64,000 bases of DNA from Nocardia araoensis NBRC 100135 (lineage in GTDB: Bacteria > Actinomycetota > Actinomycetes > Mycobacteriales > Mycobacteriaceae), in contig NZ_BAFR01000170.1 in the NCBI RefSeq assembly GCF_000308435.1, forward strand, positions 1 through 64,000. Reading direction: 5' to 3'. The notes beneath the pieces were generated by a model. That model was not told the origin of the DNA, did not search any database, and saw only the letters and a list, made by a program, of their open reading frames with translations. Position 1 is the first letter of the stretch. Each line of letters starts with the position of its first letter. The position numbers and the translations under genes were made by a program. Below are positions 38,633 through 45,824 of the stretch, piece by piece.

Positions 38633-39222
38633 GTCCCCCAGCCGCGCAGCGCCATCTCGGCCACCTGCTCCAATTCGGCCCGGCTCGCCCCGTCTCGCGC
38701 CGCCTGGGACATGCCCTGCATCACCGTGCCGACGTAGCGAGCCAGTATGCGCGCGTCGAGATGGCCGGGCAGGAGGCCTGCGTCGATGTCGGCCTCGATG
38801 CGTGCGGCGAACGTGTCGATATTCCGATTCCGCAGGTCGCGTAGGAGATCGGCGATCTCGGGGCTGGTGGTGTTGATACCCGCGCTGATCACCAGACAGC
38901 CGTGCGGGCACTCCGGCCGGGTGTACTCCGTCGCCGCCTCCCGCAGAATCCGCCGCACGGCCGCCTCGGCGGTGTCCTCCTCGGCCAGCGCCCGCGCGAC
39001 GAATCCGCCGTAGCGTGCGCCGAAATTCGCTACCACTTCGCCGAACAACGTCTTCTTGTCACCGAACGCCGCGTACAGGCTGGGTGCGCCGATGCCCATC
39101 GCCGCGGTGAGGTCGCCGATCGAGGTGGCCTCGTATCCGCGCGCCCAGAACAGCCGCATGGCCTTGTCCAGCGCCGCGTCCCGATCGAAGGATCGCGGCC
39201 GTCCCCGGGTCGTCGTGCTCAT
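38629..39222 (-). CDS. TetR/AcrR family transcriptional regulator
   Basis: A 197-residue regulator. The N-terminus GRPRSFDRDAALDKAMRLFW and HTH IGDLTAAMGIGAPSLYAAFGDK are typical of TetR proteins of the AcrR/TetR_C_16 type. CPHGCLVISAG lies in the ligand domain near residue 105 and contains two cysteines. It is divergent from an SDR gene with two copies of TAGCGGTCRCTA between them, so it probably represses that SDR and itself. Confidence 0.9.
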   Translation of the reverse strand: MSTTTRGRPRSFDRDAALDKAMRLFWARGYEATSIGDLTAAMGIGAPSLYAAFGDKKTLFGEVVANFGARYGGFVARALAEEDTAEAAVRRILREAATEYTRPECPHGCLVISAGINTTSPEIADLLRDLRNRNIDTFAARIEADIDAGLLPGHLDARILARYVGTVMQGMSQAARDGASRAELEQVAEMALRGWGT

Positions 39223-39234
39223 GGCGCAATTTTA

Positions 39235-39282
39235 TAGCGGTCACTAGACAATGTGCTACCTTGCTTTCTGTAGCGGTCGCTA
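39235..39282. promoter_or_regulatory. Two-copy operator between TetR and SDR genes
   Basis: TAGCGGTCACTA (39235-39246) and TAGCGGTCGCTA (39271-39282) lie 36 bp apart; the second is a perfect TAGCG-GT-CGCTA palindrome. Both are followed by GA. They occupy most of the short divergent promoter. Confidence 0.7.
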
Positions 39283-39297
39283 GAGAAAGGCAGCGTG

Positions 39298-40050
39298 ATG
39301 GGCGCACTGACGGGCAAGACGGCACTGGTCACCGGGAGCAGCCGGGGCATCGGACGGGCGATCGCCGAGCGGCTGGCGCGCGACGGCGCACGCGTCGCGG
39401 TCCACTACAACCGCGACGAGCAGGCCGCGAAGGCGACCGTGGCCGCGATCGAGGCCGCGGGCGGCGCGGCGTTCGCGATCCGCGCCGAACTGGGCGTGCC
39501 GGGTGACGCGGAGGCGCTGTGGGCGGCCTTCGACGCGCACGCCGACGGGCTGGACATCCTGGTGAACAACGCGGGCACCGACGGCATCAGGGAACCGATC
39601 GCCGGGACCGACGAGGCGGCGTTCGACCGGGTCTTCGCGATCAACGCCAAGGCCCCGTTCTTCATCACCCGCCTCGGGCTGGACCGATTGCGCACGGGCG
39701 GGCGGATAGTCAACATCTCCACCGGCCTGACCCACGGCGAATACATGCCGCAACTGATCGCCTACACCATGACCAAGGCCGCGATCGACAGTTTCACCAG
39801 CGTGCTGGCCAAGGAGGTCGGCGCGCGCGGCATCACCGTGAACGCGGTGGCGCCCGGCATCATCGACACCGACATGAACGCGAATTGGCTGCGCAACGCC
39901 GAAGCACAGGCATCGGTGGCGACGATGTCCCCGCTCCGGCGCGTGGGGCAGGCCGCCGACGTCGCCGACGTCGTCGGGTTCCTCGCCTCCGACGACGCCC
40001 GCTGGGTGACCGGGCAATGGATCGATGCCACCGGTGGCGCGCTGCTATAA
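39298..40050 (+). CDS. SDR family oxidoreductase
   Basis: A 250-residue classical short-chain dehydrogenase. The cofactor loop is TGSSRGIG (residues 12-19), NNAG is present, and the catalytic pair is in YTMTK (YxxxK) preceded by NISTGLTHG. HYNRDEQAA after the second strand suggests NADP(H) preference. AAAGG lies 8 nt before the ATG; an adjacent GTG at 39295 is possible. It is very similar in layout to FabG/3-oxoacyl reductase-like SDRs, but the substrate cannot be read. It is probably repressed by the divergent TetR protein. Confidence 0.88.
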   Translation: MGALTGKTALVTGSSRGIGRAIAERLARDGARVAVHYNRDEQAAKATVAAIEAAGGAAFAIRAELGVPGDAEALWAAFDAHADGLDILVNNAGTDGIREPIAGTDEAAFDRVFAINAKAPFFITRLGLDRLRTGGRIVNISTGLTHGEYMPQLIAYTMTKAAIDSFTSVLAKEVGARGITVNAVAPGIIDTDMNANWLRNAEAQASVATMSPLRRVGQAADVADVVGFLASDDARWVTGQWIDATGGALL

Positions 40051-40186
40051 GGCGTACCTCCGCCTTCGCTCCGGCCATGCGCGGGCTGACGACGGACTCC
40101 GTCCGACTGCACCGATTAGGCGTACCTCCGCCTTCGCTCCGGCCATGCGCAGGCTGAGGACGGACTCCGCCCGACCGCACCGATTA
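40051..40186. repeat. Tandem 68-bp repeat, two copies
   Basis: Unit 1 (40051-40118) and unit 2 (40119-40186) both begin GGCGTACCTCCGCCTTCGCT and end CACCGATTA, with only 4 differences in 68 bp. Each holds an internal CGGACTCCG-type inverted repeat. The array fills the gap between the SDR stop and the ispE start, and the string following it begins again with GGC. Confidence 0.85.
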
Positions 40187-40198
40187 GGCTTTAGCATC

Positions 40199-41134
40199 GT
40201 GCTGTCAGTTGTGCCGAGTCCCGTCACCGTGCGGGCGCCGTCGAAGGTGAACCTCCATCTCGGAGTGGGCGACCTGCGGGCCGACGGCTACCACGACCTG
40301 ACCACGGTGTTCCAAGCACTGTCCCTGAGTGACGATCTGGAGATCGCGCCGTCGAGCTCGCTGGCCGTCCGGGTCACCGGAGAGGGCGCCGCGGAGGTGC
40401 CGACCGACCGGACGAATCTGGTCTGGAAAGCCGCGGTCCGGCTGGCCCACCTCGGCGGCCGCGCTCCCCTGGTGGAGATCGCCATCGCCAAAGGCATTCC
40501 GGTGGCCGGGGGCATGGCGGGCGGCAGCGCCGACGCCGCCGCCGCGCTGGTCGGGCTGAACGAACTGTGGGATCTGGGACTGTCCAGGGAGGAACTGAGC
40601 GCGGTGGCGGCCGAACTCGGCAGCGACGTGCCGTTCGCTCTGCACGGCGGCACCGCGCTGGGCACCGGCCGCGGTGAGCGCCTGCTACCGGTGCTGTCCC
40701 GCAATACCTTTCACTGGGTGCTCGCCTTCGCCAAAGGCGGCTTGTCCACTCCGGCGGTGTTCGCCGAACTCGACCGGTTGCGCGAGCACGGCGAACCGCC
40801 GCGGCTCGGCGAGCCGCAGCAGCTGATGCAGGCGCTGGCCTCCGGCGACCCGCGACAGCTCGCACCCCTGCTCGGCAACGACCTCCAGGCGGCGGCGGTC
40901 TCGCTGAAGCCGGAACTGCGCCGCACGTTGCGCGCGGGCGTCGCCGCGGGCGCGCTGGCCGGACTGGTCTCCGGCTCCGGCCCCACCTGCGCGTTCCTCT
41001 GCGAGAGCGAGGAATCGGCGATCTCGGTGGCCGCCGAACTCGCGGGCGCGGGCGTCTGCCGCAGCGTGCGGACGGCCAGCGGACCCGTACCGGGTGCACG
41101 CGTTCTCAGCGGCGACGCACCCGGTAAGCACTGA
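40199..41134 (+). CDS. ispE: 4-diphosphocytidyl-2-C-methyl-D-erythritol kinase
   Basis: A 311-residue GHMP-family kinase of the MEP isoprenoid pathway. It phosphorylates the 2-hydroxyl of CDP-ME. PSKVNLHLGVGDLRADGYHDL-type substrate motif is seen as APSKVNLHLGV near residues 15-25 and DGYHDL after it. The ATP loop is PVAGGMAGGSADAAAALVGL near 100-119, and GSGPTCAFL is the third GHMP motif. The GTG at 40199 is used; GTG 40211 is also possible, and the long open frame upstream merely runs through the tandem repeat. In M. tuberculosis ispE follows rsmA; here it is separated from it. Confidence 0.94.
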   Translation: MLSVVPSPVTVRAPSKVNLHLGVGDLRADGYHDLTTVFQALSLSDDLEIAPSSSLAVRVTGEGAAEVPTDRTNLVWKAAVRLAHLGGRAPLVEIAIAKGIPVAGGMAGGSADAAAALVGLNELWDLGLSREELSAVAAELGSDVPFALHGGTALGTGRGERLLPVLSRNTFHWVLAFAKGGLSTPAVFAELDRLREHGEPPRLGEPQQLMQALASGDPRQLAPLLGNDLQAAAVSLKPELRRTLRAGVAAGALAGLVSGSGPTCAFLCESEESAISVAAELAGAGVCRSVRTASGPVPGARVLSGDAPGKH

Positions 41135-41531
41135 CCGCAGGAGGCTGCGGCCAGACGCGGCGCCCGACGCCGGAAGTCGCCGATGGGCGCGCCGAGGGCG
41201 GCGCCCGGTCGAAGCGCGCCGGACCACGGCGCTGGCGACTACACCGCAGTCGCGAGCGCGTTCGTCCAGGTACCACGTGGCCCGACGCATCGGTTCCGCG
41301 CCTTGTCGGCCGCGCCGCGGCGATCCGGGCAGCCCGGCCGAAACAGCATGAGCTCCGATGGGTGTCCACTGCGATGATGCGATGACACTGCGGCGAGCAC
41401 AGTATCTTCCGTGGCCTCTTGCCGAACGCGCGGGAATACTCGGCATCGCGACCGGTGCACAGCGCAGGCCGGTCAGCCGATCCAGCGGGAACGCTCGGCA
41501 TCACCGAGCGCCTCGCGATGCGCAGCCTTGC
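41135..41531. other. Gene-free region after ispE
   Basis: Nearly 400 nt between ispE and the convergent LLM gene. Overlapping frames on both strands lack recognisable domains and ribosome sites; I see no gene, RNA or strong repeat here. Confidence 0.5.
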
Positions 41532-42380
41532 TCAGGGCAGCAGGTCGGCGAGCCGATCGACCTGCTCGGCGTCGCGCCCGTAGCAGTAGAACATCACCTC
41601 GTCCGCGCCGAGATCGCCGAATTGGGCGAGTGCCGTGCGGATCTGCGCGGGCGTGGTGAGCATGCCCGCGAGCATGTCCTCGGCGCGGCCGCTGAACTCG
41701 TAGTAGGCGCCCATCGACGCGCGGGCGTCCGCGAGCACGTCGTCCGGACCGAGAGCGACGTTGACCTGGGCGACGATCCGCGGCTCGCCCGCTCGGCCGT
41801 GGTCGGTCCAGGAACGGCGCACGGTGTCGAACAGGCCGCCCGCCCAGGACGGCGGGGCGGCGGCGAGAAATCCACCGCCCCATCGGCCGACGCGCTCGAG
41901 CGCGGCGGGCTGGAAACCGCCGAACAGGATCTCGGGCCCTTCCGGGCGCAGCGGCGCGGGGCCGATCGGCCCGCAGTCCTCGCCGTACGGCTCACCGGCC
42001 CACAGGCGGCGCATGAGCGCGACGTGCTCGTCGAGGCGGCGGCCCCGGGTGCGCAGGTCGGTGCCCGAGGCCAGGTGATCGTCCGCGCGACCGCCGACGC
42101 CGAGGCCGAGCACCAGCCGTCCGCCGGACATCCGGTCCAGCGTGGCGGCCTGTTTGGCGAGCAGCACCGGGTCACGCAGCGGCGCGAGCAGCACTTCGGT
42201 CTGAACTTCGACGCGGCTGGTCGCGCCTGCGATCATGGCCAGCGCGATCAGCGGTTCGGGGTTGTCGTAGACCAGCCGGTCGAGCAGGCCGAGCGTGCGG
42301 AACGGGCCCGCGTCGGCGCGCCGGGCCCAGTCGAGCAGCGCGGCGGGGTCGGAAATGGGCAGGCCGAGGCCGACATGCAT
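41532..42380 (-). CDS. LLM class (luciferase-like) F420/flavin-dependent oxidoreductase
   Basis: A 282-residue TIM-barrel protein of the bacterial luciferase superfamily. It has the N-terminal MHVGLGLPISDPAALLDWAR, then QTEVLLAPLRDPVLLAKQAATL cut here as LLAPLRDPVLLAKQ and the signature GRLVLGLGVGGRADDH. Actinobacterial members use F420 or FMN to oxidise or reduce organic compounds. The ATG at 42380 has GGAGG 6 nt upstream. The promoter region shared with the ABC-F gene holds two strong palindromes, so expression is likely under a TetR-like repressor that is not encoded next to it. Confidence 0.88.
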   Translation of the reverse strand: MHVGLGLPISDPAALLDWARRADAGPFRTLGLLDRLVYDNPEPLIALAMIAGATSRVEVQTEVLLAPLRDPVLLAKQAATLDRMSGGRLVLGLGVGGRADDHLASGTDLRTRGRRLDEHVALMRRLWAGEPYGEDCGPIGPAPLRPEGPEILFGGFQPAALERVGRWGGGFLAAAPPSWAGGLFDTVRRSWTDHGRAGEPRIVAQVNVALGPDDVLADARASMGAYYEFSGRAEDMLAGMLTTPAQIRTALAQFGDLGADEVMFYCYGRDAEQVDRLADLLP

Positions 42381-42495
42381 GGGAATCCTCCAGAGAACAT
42401 GCGGAATGGGAACGGAGCCGCCCGCCGACGCCTCTGCTCGAGGCGGGCGTCCCACTCTGCGGCTGTATTTCTGGGGAGCGCCGATTCGGTTTCAT

Positions 42496-42543
42496 CGAAC
42501 GAACAGTGTTCGTTCGCGATCAATCTAAACGAACAGCGTTCGT
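42496..42543. promoter_or_regulatory. Two palindromic operators between LLM and ABC-F genes
   Basis: At 42496-42516 the arms CGAACGAACA and TGTTCGTTCG are exact around one G. At 42529-42543 the related ACGAACAGCGTTCGT has exact 6-bp arms around AGC. Both contain GAACAGYGTTCGT. They lie 116-163 bp upstream of the LLM start and 106-153 bp upstream of the ABC-F start. Confidence 0.75.
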
Positions 42544-42648
42544 CCCGCAAGCTCTCCGCCGTTCGCCGGGACGACAGGCGGTCCGCCCAGGTCGGTACGC
42601 TGGCTCGGGGCGCTGATCGGACCGCCCCCGCAAGACACGGAAGGATCC

Positions 42649-44451
42649 ATGTCCAACCTGATCAATCTCGAACAGGTCCACAAGAGCTTCGGGATCAAGC
42701 CGCTGCTGGACAACGTCTCGCTCGGCGTGCACGCCGGCGAACGGATCGGAGTCGTCGGCCTCAACGGCGGCGGCAAGACCACCCTGCTCGAGGTGCTCAC
42801 CGGCATCGAGGAACCCGACAGCGGCCGGGTCAGCAGGCTCGGCGGCCTGCGCATGGCGGTGGTGACCCAGCGCGGCACGCTGCCCGCGGGCGCGACGGTC
42901 GGTTCGGTGGTGCTGGCCGGGTTGGCCGACGACGCGATGACCGACGAGGTCGCCGAACACGAGTGGGCCGCCGACCCACGCATCCGCTCGGTGATGGAGG
43001 GCATCGGCATCGCGGATCTCGGCATGGACACCTCGGTGGACAACCTCTCCGGCGGCGAGCGCCGCCGGGTCGCGCTCGCCGCCGCGCTGGTGCGCGAACT
43101 CGACCTGCTCGTGCTCGACGAGCCGACCAACCATCTGGACGTCGAGGGCGTGCAGTGGCTCGCCGCCCATCTGCTCGGCCGCCGCAGCGCACTGGTCGTG
43201 GTGACCCACGACCGCTGGTTCCTCGACACCGTCGCCACCAGCACCTGGGAGGTGGTCGGCGGCAAGGTCGAAAGCTACGAGGGCGGCTACGGCGACTGGA
43301 TCTTCGCCCGCGCCGAGCGCGCCCGCCAAGCGGACGCGTCCGAGGCCCGGCGGCGCAATCTGGCCCGCAAGGAACTGGCCTGGCTGCGGCGCGGCCCGCA
43401 GGCGCGCACCTCCAAACCGCGCTACCGGGTCGAGGCCGCCGAAGCCCTGATCGCCGACGTGCCGCCGCCGCGCGACAGCGTCTCGCTGGCGGCCTTCGCG
43501 CGCAAACGCCTCGGCCGGGTCGTCGTCGAGCTGGAGGACGTCACGCTCACCACGCCGGACGGCCGGGAACTGGTGCGGGACCTGACCTGGCGGCTGGCGC
43601 CGGGCGAGCGCGTCGGCCTGGTCGGCGTCAACGGCTCGGGCAAGACGACGCTGTTGCGCACCCTGGCGGGCGACACCGACGCGACCTTGGCCGCGGGCAA
43701 GCGCGTCCAAGGCCAGACCGTCCAGATCGGCTGGCTGCGCCAGGAACTCGACGACCTGCCCACCGACCTGCGCGTGCTGGAGGCGGTGCAGCAGGTCGCG
43801 CAGCGAATCATGCTGGGCGACAAGGAGATCTCGGCGGGACAGCTGGCCGAGCGGCTCGGCTTCACCCCCGCCCGCCAGCGCACGCCGGTCGGCGATCTGT
43901 CCGGCGGCGAACGGCGGCGCCTGCAACTGACGCGCATCCTCATGTCCGAACCGAACGTGCTGCTGCTCGACGAGCCGACCAACGACCTGGACATCGACAC
44001 CCTGCAACAGCTGGAGGACCTGCTCGACAACTGGGCGGGCACGCTGGTCGTGATCAGCCACGACCGCTACCTCATCGAGCGGATCTGCGACTCGACCTGG
44101 GCGCTGTTCGGCGACGGGAAGCTCACCAACCTGCCCGGAGGCATCGAGGAGTATCTGACCAAGCGCGCGGCCCTGGCGGCGAACCAGACCCGCACCGCCG
44201 CATCGGAAGCCAAGCCCGCCGACGCCCCGGCCACCGATTCCGCGGCCTACCGCGCGGCCCGCAAAGAGCTGACCCGGCTGGAACGCGCCATCGATAAGCT
44301 TTCCGAGCGCGAGCAGCGCTTGCACGTCGCGCTGACCGACGCCGCCACCGACCCGGACAAGCTGGTCACCCTCGGCGCGGAACTCAAGCAGGTACTCGCG
44401 GAGAAGGAAACGGCCGAAGAGCGCTGGCTGGAACTGGCCGAAGGCGTGTGA
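42649..44451 (+). CDS. ABC-F family ATP-binding protein
   Basis: A 600-residue soluble protein with two ABC ATPase domains and no membrane segments. Walker A of domain 1 is GLNGGGKTT (37-45), signature NLSGGERRR, Walker B LLVLDEPTNHLD. Domain 2 has GVNGSGKTT, DLSGGERRR and LLLDEPTNDLD. The last 80 residues form a charged coiled coil (RKELTRLERAIDKLSEREQRL), as in Uup-type proteins. ABC-F proteins act on ribosomes (translation factors, antibiotic protection) or on DNA branch structures. The ATG follows AAGGATCC. The upstream palindromes suggest inducible expression; no antibiotic specificity can be claimed. Confidence 0.92.
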   Translation: MSNLINLEQVHKSFGIKPLLDNVSLGVHAGERIGVVGLNGGGKTTLLEVLTGIEEPDSGRVSRLGGLRMAVVTQRGTLPAGATVGSVVLAGLADDAMTDEVAEHEWAADPRIRSVMEGIGIADLGMDTSVDNLSGGERRRVALAAALVRELDLLVLDEPTNHLDVEGVQWLAAHLLGRRSALVVVTHDRWFLDTVATSTWEVVGGKVESYEGGYGDWIFARAERARQADASEARRRNLARKELAWLRRGPQARTSKPRYRVEAAEALIADVPPPRDSVSLAAFARKRLGRVVVELEDVTLTTPDGRELVRDLTWRLAPGERVGLVGVNGSGKTTLLRTLAGDTDATLAAGKRVQGQTVQIGWLRQELDDLPTDLRVLEAVQQVAQRIMLGDKEISAGQLAERLGFTPARQRTPVGDLSGGERRRLQLTRILMSEPNVLLLDEPTNDLDIDTLQQLEDLLDNWAGTLVVISHDRYLIERICDSTWALFGDGKLTNLPGGIEEYLTKRAALAANQTRTAASEAKPADAPATDSAAYRAARKELTRLERAIDKLSEREQRLHVALTDAATDPDKLVTLGAELKQVLAEKETAEERWLELAEGV

Positions 44452-44540
44452 GCCGCACCGCCCGGTTCGCAAAGCCGCTGAGCGCGTCCAGGGCGGACTC
44501 GCGGCCCCGGCGCCCATCACGCCGACACCCCTTGCGGTAA

Positions 44541-44557
44541 ATACCCGCAGGGGGTAT
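44541..44557 (+). promoter_or_regulatory. CsoR-like copper operator
   Basis: ATACCC-GCAGG-GGGTAT: exact 6-bp arms with a G-rich centre, the known type of CsoR-binding site. It lies about 60 bp upstream of the copper chaperone start. A further GGGTACCCCCC run at 44571-44581 may add a half-site. Confidence 0.7.
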
Positions 44558-44617
44558 CTTTCGATACGTCGGGTACCCCCCGCCCGTATGAATGAGATGG
44601 ATGCGAAGGAGTCGGAC

Positions 44618-44824
44618 ATGCCCACCACCACCTACACCGTCACCGGGATGACCTGCGGGCACTGCGTCAGCTCCGTCAAGACCGAGATCGGCAAGATCGA
44701 CGGCGTGACCAGCGTGGATGTCGACCTCGCCAGCGGCGCCGTCCGCGTCGACAGCACCGCGCAGATCGCGGACGCCGATATCGTCGCCGCCGTGGACGAA
44801 GCCGGCTACGAAGTCGCCGTCTGA
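44618..44824 (+). CDS. Heavy-metal-associated (HMA) domain copper chaperone, CopZ-like
   Basis: A 68-residue Cu(I) chaperone with the ferredoxin-like HMA fold. The metal-binding site is GMTCGHC with C13 and C16. It then has the usual VSSVKTEIGKIDGVTSVDVDL. The ATG at 44618 is chosen with AAGGAG upstream, although the frame starts at 44588. A CsoR-like operator precedes it, so it is likely copper-induced. The usual partners copA and csoR are not in this window, making it a solitary chaperone. A strong hairpin ends the transcript. Confidence 0.9.
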   Translation: MPTTTYTVTGMTCGHCVSSVKTEIGKIDGVTSVDVDLASGAVRVDSTAQIADADIVAAVDEAGYEVAV

Positions 44825-44844
44825 CCCGGCCCGCCCCTGTTCGC

Positions 44845-44882
44845 GTGGCTCCGCTACCCGCCGATGCCGGTAGCGGAGCCAC
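44845..44882. terminator. Bidirectional hairpin terminator, copper chaperone / rsmA
   Basis: GTGGCTCCGCTACC (44845-44858) pairs exactly with GGTAGCGGAGCCAC (44869-44882) around a 10-nt loop. It sits between convergent stops and could serve both genes. Confidence 0.8.
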
Positions 44883-44891
44883 TGCTTTGCG

Positions 44892-45773
44892 CTACGCCTG
44901 GGCCGCCAGCCGGACGAAGGCGGCGGTGTCGAGGGTTTCGCCACGGGCGGTGGGAGCGATGCCCGCGGCGAGCAGACGGCGCTCGGCTTCGGCGGGCGAA
45001 CCGGCCCAATTGGCGAGCGCCGCGCGCAGCGTTTTGCGGCGTTGCGCGAAGGCGGCGTCGACGACCTCGAAGACCCGGCGGCGGTGCTCGTCGTCCATCG
45101 GCCACGGCGGCTCGGCGAAGCGGTCGATCCGGACCAGACCGGACTCGACTCGCGGAACCGGCCAGAACACTTGGGTGCCCACCGCCCCGGCGCGCCGGAC
45201 CGTCCCGAAGAAGCCCGCCTTCACACTGGGCACGCCATAGATGCGGCCGCCGGGCTCGGCGGCCAGGCGATCGGCCACTTCGGACTGCACCATCACCAGG
45301 GCGACCGCGATACCGGGCAATTCGGCGAGCAGATGCAACAGCACCGGAACGGCCACGTTGTACGGGAGATTGGCCACCAGCGCGGTCGGCGTGGCGGGCA
45401 GATCCGCGGCGGTGACACGCAGGGCGTCCGCCTCGACCACCGACAGGCGCGCCGCGAGTTCCGGCGCCCGGTCCGCGACGGTCACCGGCAGATGGCGCGC
45501 CAGCACCGGATCGATTTCGACGGCGACCACCGAGTCCACCACGTCCAGGAGTGCGAGGGTCAGCGAACCGAGACCGGGCCCGACCTCGAGCACGACGTCT
45601 CCGCGCCCCACCCCGGCGGCCGCGACGATCCGCCGCACCGTGTTCGCGTCGTGCACGAAGTTCTGCCCGAGTTGCTTGGTCGGCCGCACCCCGAACCGCT
45701 CGGCGAGCACCCGCACTTCGGCGGGCCCGAGCAGCGCCGCACTCCCACGAGCGGAAATATCAGGTTCGGACAC
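44892..45773 (-). CDS. rsmA: 16S rRNA (adenine(1518)-N6/adenine(1519)-N6)-dimethyltransferase
   Basis: A 293-residue KsgA/RsmA methyltransferase that dimethylates two adjacent adenosines in helix 45 of 16S rRNA during 30S maturation. It has LGQNFVHDANTVRRIV (about 36-51), SAM motif VLEVGPGLGSLTLAL, and the catalytic ANLPYNVAVPVL (N-L-P-Y). The GTG start follows the rpfB stop by 51 nt on the same strand. The order tatD-rpfB-rsmA is the same as in M. tuberculosis (Rv1008-Rv1010). Confidence 0.96.
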   Translation of the reverse strand: MSEPDISARGSAALLGPAEVRVLAERFGVRPTKQLGQNFVHDANTVRRIVAAAGVGRGDVVLEVGPGLGSLTLALLDVVDSVVAVEIDPVLARHLPVTVADRAPELAARLSVVEADALRVTAADLPATPTALVANLPYNVAVPVLLHLLAELPGIAVALVMVQSEVADRLAAEPGGRIYGVPSVKAGFFGTVRRAGAVGTQVFWPVPRVESGLVRIDRFAEPPWPMDDEHRRRVFEVVDAAFAQRRKTLRAALANWAGSPAEAERRLLAAGIAPTARGETLDTAAFVRLAAQA

Positions 45774-45824
45774 CTCGAGAATCTATCAACCGGCATATCC
45801 GGCCGGCCGTGACGTCTCCCCGTA

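Noticed and set aside
41106..41504. Minus-strand frame of 132 codons after ispE
   Set aside because: Rich in Arg, Ser and Cys without domain or ribosome site; overlaps the ispE end.
41358..44297. 979-codon plus-strand open frame across the LLM and ABC-F genes
   Set aside because: It reads antisense to the LLM gene and out of frame with the ABC-F gene, giving Arg/Ala/Gly-rich low-complexity sequence, a usual GC-rich shadow.
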